Source of the DNA: Agelas oroides
Lineage: Eukaryota; Porifera; Demospongiae; Agelasida; Agelasidae
Direction of reading: 5' to 3'
DNA length: 64,000 bases
NCBI GenBank assembly: GCA_949130485.1
Contig: OX422205.1
Span: forward strand, 6,618,235 to 6,682,234
Shown piece by piece: positions 46,901-58,136 of this stretch (position 1 is the stretch's first letter; the number at the start of each line of letters is the position of its first letter). The notes below the pieces were generated by a model, which saw nothing but the letters and a program-made list of their open reading frames with translations, ran no database searches and was not told the DNA's origin. The position numbers and the translations under genes were made by a program.

Positions 46901-49900
46901 TTTGTGTGTTGCAGGTGACAGAGATGGCAGTGTCTGAGTTGCCGGGTAATCCCAATGCTGTGTGGACTGTGAAGACAAGTGCTGCAGGTTTGAACTAGCA
47001 GTGTGTGTGTGTGTCTTGTGCTGTGGCGTGTTGCAGTGTAGGAAGCCTCTGTTTGCATTGTAGTGTTAGTATATACCACTTTGAAGCTTGTCGTCTCTCC
47101 CGGGCTCTGTGTTAAGTGTAGTGAGTCTAGTGGAGCCCTCACCACACACTGGTGTTTGCATAGTAGAGAGCATTTGTAGCAGGTGTGATCCTGCCAGAGT
47201 GTGGGGGTTGTGTGTGTCTGACATGGCTTCATATGGAGGGGGAGACCCTGGGGAAACCCCCTCAGGGTCCCCCCCCCCCCCAAAAAGAGCTATATAGTTG
47301 GGTGTAGCCTCGTTCCCAGGCCCAAACAGGAGGAGGAGAAAGGGCCTGGTTTCAGCCGTTCGCGCATGCGCTTAATCACGGTGGAATTCCACCTCCTCCA
47401 CATATCATTGAAATACTTCCGTACGCTCGTGATGCCCATATTGATATTAACTGTTACACTGTCTGTACGTGTATACTTATCATAGCAGCCTATGGCATGC
47501 AAAGAAACTCACTTGATCCATCCAGCGGCCGATTTGAAGCTGTAAACGGAAAGTACGGGCTCCCATGGAGTCGACTGATGAGAAGAAGAGGCTACCTACC
47601 GGTAAAACCATCGCAAGAGGTAACTAGGGCTTCCATTGCACTTCCGTCTGCCCTTTCTGCTAGCAATCTTCATTGGTAAACAGCGCAAGGCTGTTAGCCA
47701 AAGCACTGAGATAAAAGGTATTCAGGCTAGGCTGGTTTGATACGGTGAATAATTCAATAACGACGTCATGCAATCGACCATGTGACTTTGAAGGCGTCAT
47801 TAGCACCCTCCCACTCATCAACATGTGCTTAAGTCAGAGATAATTAAGCGCATGCGCGAACGGCTGAAACCAGGCCCTTTCTCCTCCTCTTCGGGCTTGG
47901 GAACGAGTTACTGTGACAAATGGCTTCAGAATTGATCTCTGAGGAATGCTCCCATATCAGCTTAGTGATGTGTGCTTCACAACTCATTGTTCCCCTCCAA
48001 CCTGTATGAAAACTCTGTGTGTGTGTGTGTGTGCATGTGTGTGTGTGTGTGTGTATGCATGTGTGCACGTGTGTGTGTGTGTGTATGCACGTGTGTGTGT
48101 GTGTGTGTGTGTGTGCATGTGTGTATGATGGTGGATGTGCTACTAATGGGTGGACACTCTCAGAGTGTGACCACCATTTTGCTCCTCTTGCAGATCCACA
48201 ATGAGAAGATGGAGATGGTAATACCTCCCTCCTCTGTGTTCATTTTGAAACTGCTGACAAGTATATTGTACATCATTGTCCTTTCTCTCTCCTCCCCCCT
48301 CTCCCTCCCCCCCTCTCCTTCCCCCTCTCCCTCCCCCCCTCTCCTTCCCCCCCTCTCCTTCCCCCTCTCCCTCCCCCCCTCTCCTTCCCCCTCTCCATCC
48401 CCCCTCTCCTCCCCCCCTCTCCCTCCCCCCCTCTCCTCCCCCCTCTCCTCCCCCCCTCTCCTCCCCCCTCTCCATCCCCCCTCTCCTCCCCCCCTCTCCC
48501 TCCCCCCCTCTCCTCCCCCCTCTCCTCCCCCCTTTCCTTCTCTTCCTCCTTTACTCCAGACGAGTATGATGCATACATTGTCGTCTCGTTCACCAATGCG
48601 ACTCTTGTGCTCTCCATCGGGGAGACAGTAGAAGAGGTGACAGACTCTGGGTTCCTGGGGACCACACCTACCCTTGCATGCTCTCGTCTGGGGGACAATG
48701 CCCTCATCCAGGTGCGCTGTGAATGAACTCACATGACACACAGTGGAGATGATGGTGTGTGTGTTTGTGTGTGCAGGTGTATCCTGATGGTATTCGACAC
48801 ATCCGGGCGGACAAGAGAGTCAACGAGTGGAGAGCTCCAGGCAAACGTACCATCAACAAGTGTGCCTTGAATGAGAGGCAGGTATGACAGTGGGGGAGGG
48901 AGGGGAAGGGAGGTGGGGGAGGGGGAAAGAAGTGAGGAGATGAGGGAGGGAGGGGAAGGGAGGTGGGGGAGGGGGGAAGAAGTGAGGAGGTGGGGGAGGG
49001 GGGAAGAAGTGAGGAGGTGGGGGAGGGAGGGAGAGAGAGCTGGTTGCATGGTTGGGTGCAGTGAATGGTGATTGGAGGTGTGTTTCTGTCTCTCCCCCTC
49101 AGGTTGTGATTGCTCTCAGTGGAGGTGAGATTGTCTACTTTGAGATGGATCAGGTGAGTGTGTTGGCTGCAGCCCCTCGTGCTGTTGTGAAACTACATGG
49201 CTGCGTGTATGTGTGCTGTGCAGCTCATGCTAAAACTGGCAGCTACAGTAAAACAGTGTATGTACTCAAGATATGGGTCCCGACTGTGCCCATGTCCCTA
49301 CATGTGTCACTGAACATTTGACAGAACTGAGACATTGTGATGTGACCCCTCCCCCTCCTCTCCCCCCTTCAGTCTGGCCAGCTGAACGAATACACAGAAC
49401 GTAAGGAGATGTCTGCAGATGTGGTGTGCATGAGTCTTGGGACCGTGCCTCCTGGGGAGCAGCGTTCAAGGTTCCTTGCTGTGGGCCTTGCCGACCAGAC
49501 TGTTAGAATTATCTCCCTGGACCCATCTGTGAGCCTTGCACTTTCCAGTGCATTGTGACTTGATCTGAACCACACACCCTCACCCTCCTCACACACACAC
49601 ACACACACTTCCCGAACCCTTCCCACATGCATCCATCCCCCAGGACACCCTCCAACCACTCAGTATGCAGGCGTTACCAGCCCCCCCAGAGTCTTTGTGC
49701 ATTGTGGAGATGGGAGGGAGTGGGGAGGGGGAGAGGGGGATGGGGAGTATGGGAGGGCTCTTCCTCAATATTGGACTGCTGAATGGGGTTCTCCTGAAGA
49801 CAGCTCTGGACTCCATCACTGGTGACCTCTCTGATACCAGGACCAGGTCTGCGTGAGATAGAGTTAGACTGTGTCTGCTGCGTATCTTACGTCCACCCCT

Positions 49901-52849
49901 CTACGTGGCAGATACCTTGGCACACGGCCAGTGAAGCTGTTTCGTGTGCAGATGCATGCCTCTGAGAGTGTCCTGGCTGTCTCCAGCCGGTCCTGGCTCA
50001 GCTACACCTATCAGTCTCGCTTCCACCTCACGCCTCTCTCGTACGATGTCCTCGACTTTGCCTCTGGCTTCTCCTCTGAGCAGTGTCCAGAAGGCATTGT
50101 TGCCATTGCTGCCAACACTCTCAGGTAGTGACTTCAGTTGTGATAGTACTCACCCTTTTGTTGAAGCTGATGTTGAAACTAACCTGATTTCCTCCTCTTC
50201 CCCTCCGCCCACTCTCCTTGTCTCCTCTTCCTCACAGAATTCTGTCTCTAGAGAAGCTGGGAGTGATCTTCAACCAGGTGGCCACGCCCCTTCAGTTTAC
50301 ACCACGCAAACTGGTCGTCCACCCTCCCACTGGTAACCTGGTGCTCATTGAGACGGACCACAATGCGTTCACAGAGGCTACCAAGACGCAGCGCAAGCAG
50401 CTGATGGCGGAGGTGTGTTTGACTGTAGCCTGACAACACACAAAGTGAATGCTTCTCTTCTCTGGCACAGGAAATGGTGCAGACAGCTGGGGAAGATGAG
50501 CAGGAGGCAGCAGCCGAGGCAGCTGAAGCCTTCCTTGCAGAAGAACTGCCTGAGGCAACCTTTGGAGCTGCGAAGGCTGGCAGTGGAATGTGGGCCTCCT
50601 GTCTCCGTGTCATGCACCCCACAGAGGTGTGTGGGGTCGTGTGTAACCATAGTCACCCATCAGCTCACCTCTTTGGTCGTCTCCTGTAGGGTCGCACTCT
50701 GGACCTGGTGCAGTTTGAGCAAAACGAAGCAGCCTTCAGGTAAAGCCCTTGCTTACTGTGTGCCTGCTGCCTCATGACCCTCCACCCCACCCACCCTCTG
50801 CACCCACCTCACCTTCCCCACCCTCCTAACCCTTCTCTACCCTCCTCACCCTTCTCTACCCACCTCACCTTCCTTGCCTTCCCCACCTTCCCCACCCTCC
50901 TCACCCTCCCTATCCTCCTCACCTTCTCCGCCCCACCCAGTGTCACAGTCTGCACCTTTGCCTCTCGTAGTGATGTGGAGTGGTATGTTGTGGTAGGTAC
51001 AGCGAGAGACCTTACTCTCAACCCTCGCACGTGCTCAGGAGGATCTCTGATATTGTTTAAACTGACCCCGGATGGAGCAAAGCTTGAGCATGTCCACACT
51101 GTGAGTGACCTTGGTCAGCTGTGCACGGAAATACTTCAGTAGTTGTCCCCCCTCCCAGACACCCCTGGATGATGTCCCTGTCGCGATGGAGCCATTCCAA
51201 GGTCGTCTGCTGGTGGGAGTCGGTCGGTTGCTTCGGATCTATGACATTGGGAAGAAAAAGTTACTGAGGAAATGTGAAAACAAGGTCAGTAATTGCCTCT
51301 TGTATGATCTAGTGTGTGAACTGTGACGCTCCTTCCTGCAGCATCTCCCCACGCTGGTAGTCGACATCAAAACCGTGGGCTCCAGGATCTTTGTCTCCGA
51401 TGTGCAGGAGGCCGTGCACTTTGTGCGCTACAAGCCAGTGGAGAACCAGCTCGTCATTTTTGCTGATGAGACCTTCCAGAGGTGAGCCTAGCCTCGAACC
51501 CAGGCTTTCCGTTCCGGAGTTTGTCTCGCAGCTTTGGATTTTTCTCCAAAGCTGCGAGACAAAATCTGGAACGGAAAGCCTGGGTTCGAGGCTAAGGTGA
51601 GCCCACCAGCTGTGGGTCAGTTGTGTTCAGAGTTAATGAGGCGTGTCCGGTTTGATTGCCACATTCCAGAGTAATTGGTCACATGTTAGTTGCTCTGGGT
51701 GGTGATATTTATCTCACTCTCCCCCCCCCCCCCAAGATTCATGACCTCCTCCTGTATCCTTGACTACAACACAGTCGCTGCTGCTGACAAATTTGGCAAC
51801 GTTGCTGTGGTATGTGCATTGTGTGAAGCCTCTCACACCACACTGTTAAACTCTTTCCCTCTCTCTCTCATCCCACTTCTCTCCTCTCCTCTCCTCTCCT
51901 CTCCTCTCTCCCCTCTTCCCCAGGTGCGTCTCCCACAGGATGTGACAGACGAGGTGGATGAAGACCCAACTGGGAGCAAGGCTGTCTGGGACAGGGGCTT
52001 GCTGAGTGGAGCATCTCAGAAGGTAGGGGATCCTCTCCTGTGTACCTGTCAAGGGTGACGCTCTCTCCCTCCTTTAGGCCGAGTTGCTCTGTTCCTATCA
52101 CATTGGAGAGACTGTGCACTCGATTCATCGCACCACGCTCATCCCAGGTGGCTCCGAGATCATTGTCTACACGACCCTGTCTGGCACTGTGGGCATGCTT
52201 ATGCCATTCACGTCACGAGAGGTAAACTGTGCACTAATTGGAATGCTCAGAATGACCACAGAAGCCACACAGTGCCTCTGGCTTGGCATGCATGCCTGTG
52301 CCATGCACTGCATGTCTGTGTAACTAGTGTCAGGGCTGAGTGTAGCTGCATGGGTCTTCACTGCAAGCCACTGTGCCTGCTACTGTAGCCACAGGTCTCC
52401 CCTCCCCCTCCCACTCCCCCTCAATACACATACACACACACTATAGGACATTGACTTTTTTCAACACTTGGAGATGCACATGCGAGCGGAGCACCCAAGT
52501 CTTGTTGGCCGGGACCACCTCTCCTTCCGATCCTACTACCTGCCTATGAAGGTTGGTGTGACATGCACACCCCCCTTTCCCACCCCTCACCCCTTTACCC
52601 CTCCCTCCCCGCAGAGCACAATAGACGGTGATCTTTGTGAACTCTACAATTCCCTGGACACTAGCAAGAAGAGGGAAATTGCTGAAGACCTGGATAGGAC
52701 ACCGAATGAGGTGTGTGTTATTGGTTCTACCGACTGTTATGAAGGCACCGCCATTCTTTGTGGATTCTGTCCCTAGTTGTTGACTGGATGTCTTCCTGTT
52801 ACAGGTGTCAAAGAAGATCGAAGACATTCGTACTCGCTATGCCTTCTAG
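43924..52849 (+). CDS. SF3B3: Splicing factor 3B subunit 3 (SF3b130)
   Basis: Beta-propeller scaffold of the SF3b complex in U2 snRNP. 31 exons: 43924-44149, 44216-44292, 44353-44446, 44549-44721, 44787-44834, 44902-44995, 45119-45231, 45302-45364, 45697-45771, 46128-46231, 46328-46493, 46664-46759, 46915-46987, 48560-48711, 48777-48881, 49103-49153, 49373-49528, 49644-49846, 49912-50124, 50238-50412, 50471-50626, 50690-50739, 50941-51100, 51159-51284, 51342-51481, 51737-51809, 51924-52022, 52078-52221, 52447-52551, 52615-52710, 52805-52849. Sequence is close to human throughout: [57 protein letters not shown], and the end [14 protein letters not shown]. The donor of exon 13 is ambiguous (GCAG/GTTTGA gives KTSAADEYDAY, matching family length). 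Introns 8, 13 and 25 carry hairpin elements; intron 9 carries a palindrome-headed minisatellite. Confidence 0.98.
45415..45638. mobile_element. 224-base hairpin MITE with 9-base target duplication (SF3B3 intron 8)
   Basis: Two arms of about 100 bases, nearly perfectly inverted (left arm begins TAGCCTCGGTCCCAGGCCTC; right arm ends GCCTGGGAACGAGGCTA), around a spacer of about 20 bases. It is flanked by the identical 9-mers CTCTCTCAT at 45406-45414 and 45639-45647. This is a full-length non-autonomous DNA transposon. A 9-base duplication is compatible with Mutator-like or Merlin-type transposases, but no transposase is in the window. Confidence 0.92.
45805..46112. repeat. 21-base minisatellite headed by a 40-base palindrome (SF3B3 intron 9)
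   Basis: About 13 copies of CACATGACCACTGCAGCAGG plus T (21 bases). The first unit is inverted relative to the rest, so 45811-45850 is a perfect 40-base palindrome centred on CACGTG (left half TGATCACTGCAGCAGATCAC). Confidence 0.93.
47305..47910. mobile_element. About 606-base TIR element, same family (SF3B3 intron 13)
   Basis: Terminal inverted repeats of about 65 bases: left 47305-47373 begins TAGCCTCGTTCCCAGGCC and includes GAGAAAGGGCCTGGTTTCAG. The right end, 47843-47910, is its reverse complement with small indels. The centre (about 470 bases) has no coding sequence that I recognise. No target duplication remains, and the right tip is damaged (CGAGTTA). Confidence 0.85.
48003..48128. 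repeat. (TG)n microsatellite
   Basis: Interrupted TGTG repeats with CATG and CACG variants in SF3B3 intron 13. Confidence 0.95.
48280..48558. repeat. Pyrimidine tract before SF3B3 exon 14
   Basis: (CTCCCTCCCCCCCTCTCCTT)-type repeats run up to the acceptor CTCCAG at 48554-48559. Confidence 0.95.
48885..49035. repeat. G-rich array after SF3B3 exon 15
   Basis: Repeats of GTGGGGGAGGGAGGGGAAGG beginning about 10 bases after the donor GTATGA of exon 48777-48881. Unlike the arrays before acceptors it is purine-rich in gene sense. Confidence 0.9.
51489..51594. mobile_element. 106-base hairpin MITE whose target duplication is a 5' splice site (SF3B3 intron 25)
   Basis: Almost perfect hairpin: begins TAGCCTCGAACCCAGGCTTT and ends AAAGCCTGGGTTCGAGGCTA. 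The 9-base duplication AGGTGAGCC occurs at 51480-51488 and 51595-51603. The first copy is the end of exon 25 plus its donor (AG/GTGAGCC), so the intron now begins with two identical 5' splice sites about 115 bases apart. Confidence 0.93.
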
Positions 52850-53251
52850 AACATTCTCTGTGCCCCTGTACTGTTGTTACAGACATTATTCTTGAGCCTT
52901 TATGTAATAAGTTGATGCTTAATGAAATTTTTCAATCTGGGGTTGACCACACACTGGGCTAGCAAACAGCCTCTTGAGTTGTCCAAAATCACTTTTAACA
53001 CATGCACAAGGTCATGTCACACAAAATTACACCAATGCATGAATTCACATACACAACTGCATGCTTGGCTAACAACACACGGCACAAAAAAGGTATGCTC
53101 GTAAAAGTGGGTTAAAATACTGCAATGATAAAGTAGCTATACAAAGTCAAATGTTTTGCTGTGAGTTGAATGAGAAACTTGTGGGGAAAATAGTGATGGC
53201 ACAGCAGACAATGCAGTTATGGAGAGACATGAATTGCACACACATGCTCCA
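52850..53251. other. Tail-to-tail gap, SF3B3 / SOCS
   Basis: AT-rich 3' UTR sequence of both genes; no repeat or other gene seen. Confidence 0.6.
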
Positions 53252-54493
53252 TCAGAATTGTGACTGTTCCAAATAGCCATGAACGTGCCTGGGCAGAGGC
53301 AGCTCTCGAATCATGTCAAAACGAATGTTCTGCCGAATCACAAATCTACAGTAGTGCTGCAGAGAGCGCACATGGTTGAACCGGGAGAGCGGCTTCAGCA
53401 GCCGCACTGGCACCGCTGGAGAGCCAAGTGCCCTTGCCCTACTAAAACAGAATACACCATCTCGAGAATGGTCCATAGAACGTTCTATTAGCTCGACCAC
53501 GGATCGGTAGCCCTCCGAGTCCGAGTCAGGGAAGCTATAGAAGCTAAAGAAACCCGAGGAAAACTCGATCCTCGTGTGCAAGGTCTTGCCCTGTGACCGG
53601 AAACTAAGACTGAGAAGGTAACGGTCGTTGGAGCTGTCTCGAACAAGAAATGTACCGTCCTTGGTCCCATGGAGCTTCTCTTCAGCCTCCACTCTTGTCA
53701 CAGGTCCCCAGTACCACCCATGACACGCCAGGTCACGCAAGCCCAGTGTCAGCCCGGTGGAGGAATTTAGACGATGTTCTACTCTCTCATACACACTGTC
53801 ATTTTCAGTGGCTACACCATGATTCGTGAAAACACCAAAAACATTTTCAGCCGGTGCACCTTGCAGGGGGATGGGGGGTAGTGGTCTTGAAGCCAGCCAT
53901 TCATCCTCCTCCTCCTCTGCACCATCACATCTGCATGGTCTGATCGGTTGTGTATTGATGTACCGATCCTCACTGTCCTTCCCCACCTTTTGGGAGCTGT
54001 ACGTGCTGTACCACCTTCCAACGTCCTTCATGGGACCAAACGCTTTCTCAAACGCAGCCTCATCATAAACACTTAATGTTCGAACATTGTCTTCTGTGTC
54101 TGCCTGAAGTGCCAGAGCCTTGGGCTGGTCAGGGGAACTATTAGAGTCAGACTCACTGCCCTCCATCTTCCCCACCTGGTCAAACCCCGAGTCCACCGAC
54201 TCATCACTTGCTTTGCGCGTCACTGGCAGTGCACTCAGTGACCCTTCAAAGCTGTCCAGAAGCCCTTCCATCCAAAACAGAGTTTTAGGTTTGCTCTTAG
54301 TCTCTAGGGAAGATACACGGGCAGGCAGTGTGGCACACTTGGACTGAGGCGGCAGCTGGTCTGGCTCAGTGTCCACTGACCCACTCCTGTGGCGGCGTAG
54401 CTTTGTCTTCAGGACTGCTAGAACAGTTTTACTTCTTTGTCTCGCCCCAGAGGCACTGGTCTCCTTTGAATGGTCTGTCTTGTTCTTCGGCAT
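53252..54493 (-). CDS. SOCS6/7-like: SOCS6/SOCS7-type suppressor of cytokine signalling
   Basis: Single coding exon of 413 residues. A long polar N-terminus (Ser/Glu/Asp-rich, with Pro-rich RPLPPIPLQG) precedes an SH2 domain: HGWYWGPVTRVEAEEKLHGT, the phosphotyrosine-binding DGTFLVRDSSNDRYLLSLSF and FFSFYSFPDSDSEGYRSVVE. A C-terminal SOCS box follows: SLQHYCRFVIRQNIRF then ELPLPRHVHGYLEQ. The SOCS box recruits elongin B/C and cullin-5 to ubiquitinate SH2-bound receptors or adaptors. The box sequence CRFVIRQ...LPLP is closest to SOCS6/SOCS7, and the long N-terminus also fits that branch. No coding intron, as is common in SOCS genes. It faces IST1 across 432 bases. Confidence 0.95.
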   Translation of the reverse strand: MPKNKTDHSKETSASGARQRSKTVLAVLKTKLRRHRSGSVDTEPDQLPPQSKCATLPARVSSLETKSKPKTLFWMEGLLDSFEGSLSALPVTRKASDESVDSGFDQVGKMEGSESDSNSSPDQPKALALQADTEDNVRTLSVYDEAAFEKAFGPMKDVGRWYSTYSSQKVGKDSEDRYINTQPIRPCRCDGAEEEEDEWLASRPLPPIPLQGAPAENVFGVFTNHGVATENDSVYERVEHRLNSSTGLTLGLRDLACHGWYWGPVTRVEAEEKLHGTKDGTFLVRDSSNDRYLLSLSFRSQGKTLHTRIEFSSGFFSFYSFPDSDSEGYRSVVELIERSMDHSRDGVFCFSRARALGSPAVPVRLLKPLSRFNHVRSLQHYCRFVIRQNIRFDMIRELPLPRHVHGYLEQSQF

Positions 54494-54925
54494 GGTCTCT
54501 ACAGAAGTACATAGTATACTGTGATGAACTGTAACCCAATACCACTGCGTGTTTGAAGGGCTGTTGACACTTCATGTACCGTACACTACAATATTGCCAG
54601 CGGCTATGTCACAAACACGCACAGAAACAACCCCCCGAGAATTTGAATCATGGTTCTCCTAATCATTCAAGAAATGATACATGTTCTGTCTTATTCAAAC
54701 TACCAAACTCACCGCACGATCTGGAGGTCTTCGGCTTCTTTCAACGCGATCAAGTATAAACACGAACGCACAAGGCACCGGTCTCAATTGAACATTCCAC
54801 AGCTGCCAGCCCTGCATTACCTCATCATGACGCGCAACATGTGACATGTCACGAGGGTAAACTCTGCTAACATAGTTGTGAAAAACGTCCGCGTCAGTTG
54901 TGAAAACTATTGGAACTCACGCGCA
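54494..54925. promoter_or_regulatory. Divergent promoter region, SOCS / IST1
   Basis: 432 bases between opposite start codons, the longest of the eight divergent gaps. It may include 5' UTR introns. No TATA box or repeat seen. Confidence 0.45.
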
Positions 54926-56782
54926 ATGCCGAGTTTTAAGCCGGAGAAGCTGAGGGTTAACCTCAGGCTGACGATCAACCGCCTCAAGCTACTGGAGAAG
55001 AAGAAAAGTGAGTTTTTAGCCTCGTTCTCAGGCGTGAGGCCAAGTGAGTTTCTTGCTCTGGCTGCGTGCTTTGAGTGTTACATTGTTAGCAAAAGGTGGA
55101 TCACACCTCTGGCGGTGTTGTGGGTGTGGTGATGGTGGGGGGGTACACACCTGGATGTTTGGTGTGTGCTGAGTGTGAAAATGTGTTCTCTGTCCCTCAG
55201 CTGAGGAGGCCATGAAAGCCAGAAGGGAGATTGCTGACTATATAAAGAACAAGAGGACAGAGAGAGCAAGAATCCGGGTAGGTTAAATGCATGAATTCAG
55301 CGCCATCATGGTAGTCTCATTCCCAGGCTCTCCTCTGCCCCCACCCCGACTCCTCTCCATTTTTAATTTTGTTGTGGGTGTAGGGGAAGCCTGGGGACGA
55401 GGCATGAGTCAGTGTCACATGGGGAGCATGACAAGGCAGATGTTAACACTTGCCTTGCAGTATCCTGATTGGGAGGAAGACTGCTCATGTGACATTTCCT
55501 CACAGAGTTACCATATAAGGCAATAGGAACTAATAATAGCCCACATTGTACTTACAATTGTCTACTGATGTCACTCCAGGTGGAGCATATCATCAGAGAG
55601 GACTACATGGTGGAAGCAATGGAGGTCGTTGAGCTCTACTGCGACCTCCTCCTGGCACGGTTCGGAATGCTGGAGCTGATGAGGTAAGCGTGATCACTTG
55701 ACGCTATCTTTAACTGGCCACTGATCTTGTCCCTGCTGTGCATGCAGCTACTGTGAGGACAGTCTGGCAGAGGCTGTGGCCACACTGATCTGGGTGGCAC
55801 CAAGGCTGTGCGCTGACGTACAGGAGCTGACGCAGGTAAACTCCGCTGATACACTCTGTGTAGACTGGAGCTCACACTTTCCCACTACATAGATTTCACA
55901 CCAGTTGGAGAATAAGTTTGGGAAGCCATTTGCCCAGCAAGCAAGATCAAATCTTTCTGGAACTGTGAACCCTAAGGTACGTATGGACATCCAACGCCCT
56001 ACTGTTTTGTGTGGTAAACTGCTAGCTGTGGTTGCATGTTACCTTCAGGTAATCCATCGACTTGGGGCGGAGGCTCCCAAGAAGTCCCTGGTGGAAAACT
56101 ACATGATAGAGATTGCTCGCAACTACAAAGTAGACTATGAACCAGACCCTACCATGTTCATGGTGAGCCTAGTGGACTTGGCCATTGCGTGGTGTGACTG
56201 ATAGCCAGGTGCTGTGTTCCTCTCCAACAGGAGGACGAGGGGTTCCCAGCCATGGACAAAGGGTTTCTTCCAGATGGCGAGGAGGCGGGAGCTCTGCCCC
56301 CCAAGGAGGATCCAGACCGATACCAGCCCCTGCCAGTACCACGGGCTCCCCCACAGAGTCACTTCCCCACTCCCATGCCTTCCACACACCCTGGACCGGG
56401 GGTAGGCCTCCTGCCTCATTGTCTATTGTCATACTTAGATACTGTATACTGTCCCCTGCAGTATGGTCCAACTCCCCCCTCCTATCCTGGACCACCTGGT
56501 ATGGAGCAACGCCCACCTCCCACTAACCCAAACCTGCCCTATGTGAGTGTACTGTAGTCTGCATTATGTGTACACTTTTGACCTGTGTCACAATCTTGAT
56601 ATTCCCAGCCCACCGGCCCTCACCTGGGGGTGCAGCCCCCCACTCTCCCAACAGACAACTTGGATCTCCCTCCTGTCCCCCACACATCTTTCCCTGACCA
56701 GAGTACAGGCTCTGAGGGAGGAGGGGATGTAGACTTTGATGATTTGACACGGCGCTTTGAAGAGTTGAAGAGGAGAAAGTGA
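54926..56782 (+). CDS. IST1: IST1, ESCRT-III associated
   Basis: ESCRT-III-like protein that recruits VPS4 and acts in endosomal sorting and abscission. Nine exons: 54926-55007, 55201-55277, 55580-55683, 55748-55835, 55893-55976, 56049-56162, 56231-56401, 56462-56542, 56609-56782. The helical core is LRVNLRLTINRLKLLEKKKT, RARIRVEHIIREDYMVEAME, VVELYCDLLLARFGMLELM and LAEAVATLIWVAPRL. A Pro-rich linker follows, with DVDFDDLTRRFEELKRRK at the very end, which is the MIM motif that binds MIT domains. Introns 1 and 2 each carry a TAGCCTCG-family relic. The start lies in CGCAATGCC. Confidence 0.97.
55016..55042. mobile_element. 27-base element relic flanked by duplicated 5' splice site (IST1 intron 1)
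   Basis: TTAGCCTCGTTCTCAGGCGT then GAGGCCA, flanked by AGTGAGTTT at 55007-55015 and 55043-55051. The first copy is the last exon base plus the donor (A/GTGAGTTT). It has the family 5' end and a decayed 3' end. Confidence 0.7.
55312..55404. mobile_element. 93-base hairpin relic (IST1 intron 2)
   Basis: TAGTCTCATTCCCAGGCT at the left and AGCCTGGGGACGAGGCA at the right form an imperfect 17-base terminal inverted repeat. The centre is pyrimidine-rich. No target duplication remains. Confidence 0.65.
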
Positions 56783-56908
56783 ACTTCTTTTTATCCAAAC
56801 TTTCCTTCTACACAATTTAATATTTTAGAAGTTATCACTGTACATTGCATTCACTAATGTGTATATAGCTGTTTACTTATGCCATGAGTTTGTGAGAATT
56901 ACTGATTG

Positions 56909-58096
56909 TTAGTCACAAACAGCTTCAGCACTTTCACAAGGCTGCTGGGGTAGGTGGGAGGGGCCACTTGTGTGCCCATACTTGTCCAACACTTCAGGGG
57001 AGAGGTAGTCCTTCACAATGTTGATGCTGATCTCCCACAGCTGTTCCTGTGCACTCTCTTGCCTGAGCAGACAACACGGAGCCAATGCTCTCACCAGCTA
57101 CACTTGCAGTCAACAGGATATGATGCATACCTTGCAAGAGGGGCAGGGTTTGATGGTCTGCAGTCCTCGTAGAAGAAAGACTCCTGGGTGTCTAGGTCTG
57201 GATTTACAGCACAGTTGATGACAGTGGCTGCCCCACTCTTTGTGCTGCGGAATGTGGCTGCAAGGACAGATTCCTTGTTGAACAACTCACAACCAGGTCA
57301 AGGGATTTCTCACCTGAGATCACCTTGCCCAGCCACAGCAGGGCTTTGCTCTCCCCAGCCAATCCACGGTACACTTCGGACCTCACCAGTCCAGGGTGGA
57401 GGGAGGAGACAGTGATCCCAGAATTCTGCAGACGCCGCTGCAAAGCAAATGCTGTCATGATCTATGGGAGCAGACTCACTGTTAGCTGGTGACTAGCCGT
57501 CCGGAGCCTTACTAAACAGTACTCACATTGTACAGTTTTGAGTTGCCATAGAAATTCTGTCTTCCATACCCCTGTTCTCCGTTCATGTTGTCTGGGTTGA
57601 GGGAGCCGTGTTTATGTGCCGAGGATGAGACAAACACAATCCTTCCATCTCCAGTGGAGCTGGCAGTGTTCATGAGGGAGGGCAGTAGCTCCAGCGTCAG
57701 GAGAAAGTGGCTCAGGTGGTTCACCTGGAGGATAGACCACAAGCTACACACTCTACTCATCTCAACAGTCCCTCACTCACCTGGAAATGTCGCTCATAGC
57801 CATCACCTGTGCGGCCTGTACAGTAGAGAAAAGGCCAAACGACCACCTCAGCTACCCTGTTAACCCTTTGTTACCATAAACTCCATGAACACACATGAAG
57901 TGGCCCCACCTTGAGGGACTAGAGCAATGCCAGCATTGTTGATGAGGATGTGCAGCGGAAGGTTCTTCTCTTTAAAGGCAGTGACAAACTGCTGCGTAGA
58001 TAGGAAGGAGGACAGGTCTAGAGACATGAATTCTGCCTTCACCTCACACGCTGGGAACTCCACGGCCAACTCCTGTTTCAGCCGAGCCAGAGCCTG

Positions 58097-58136
<40 letters not shown>

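Noticed and set aside
46987-47310. A separate small gene in SF3B3 intron 13
   Set aside because: No start, splice or domain evidence; the segment is plain intron followed by a transposon-like element.
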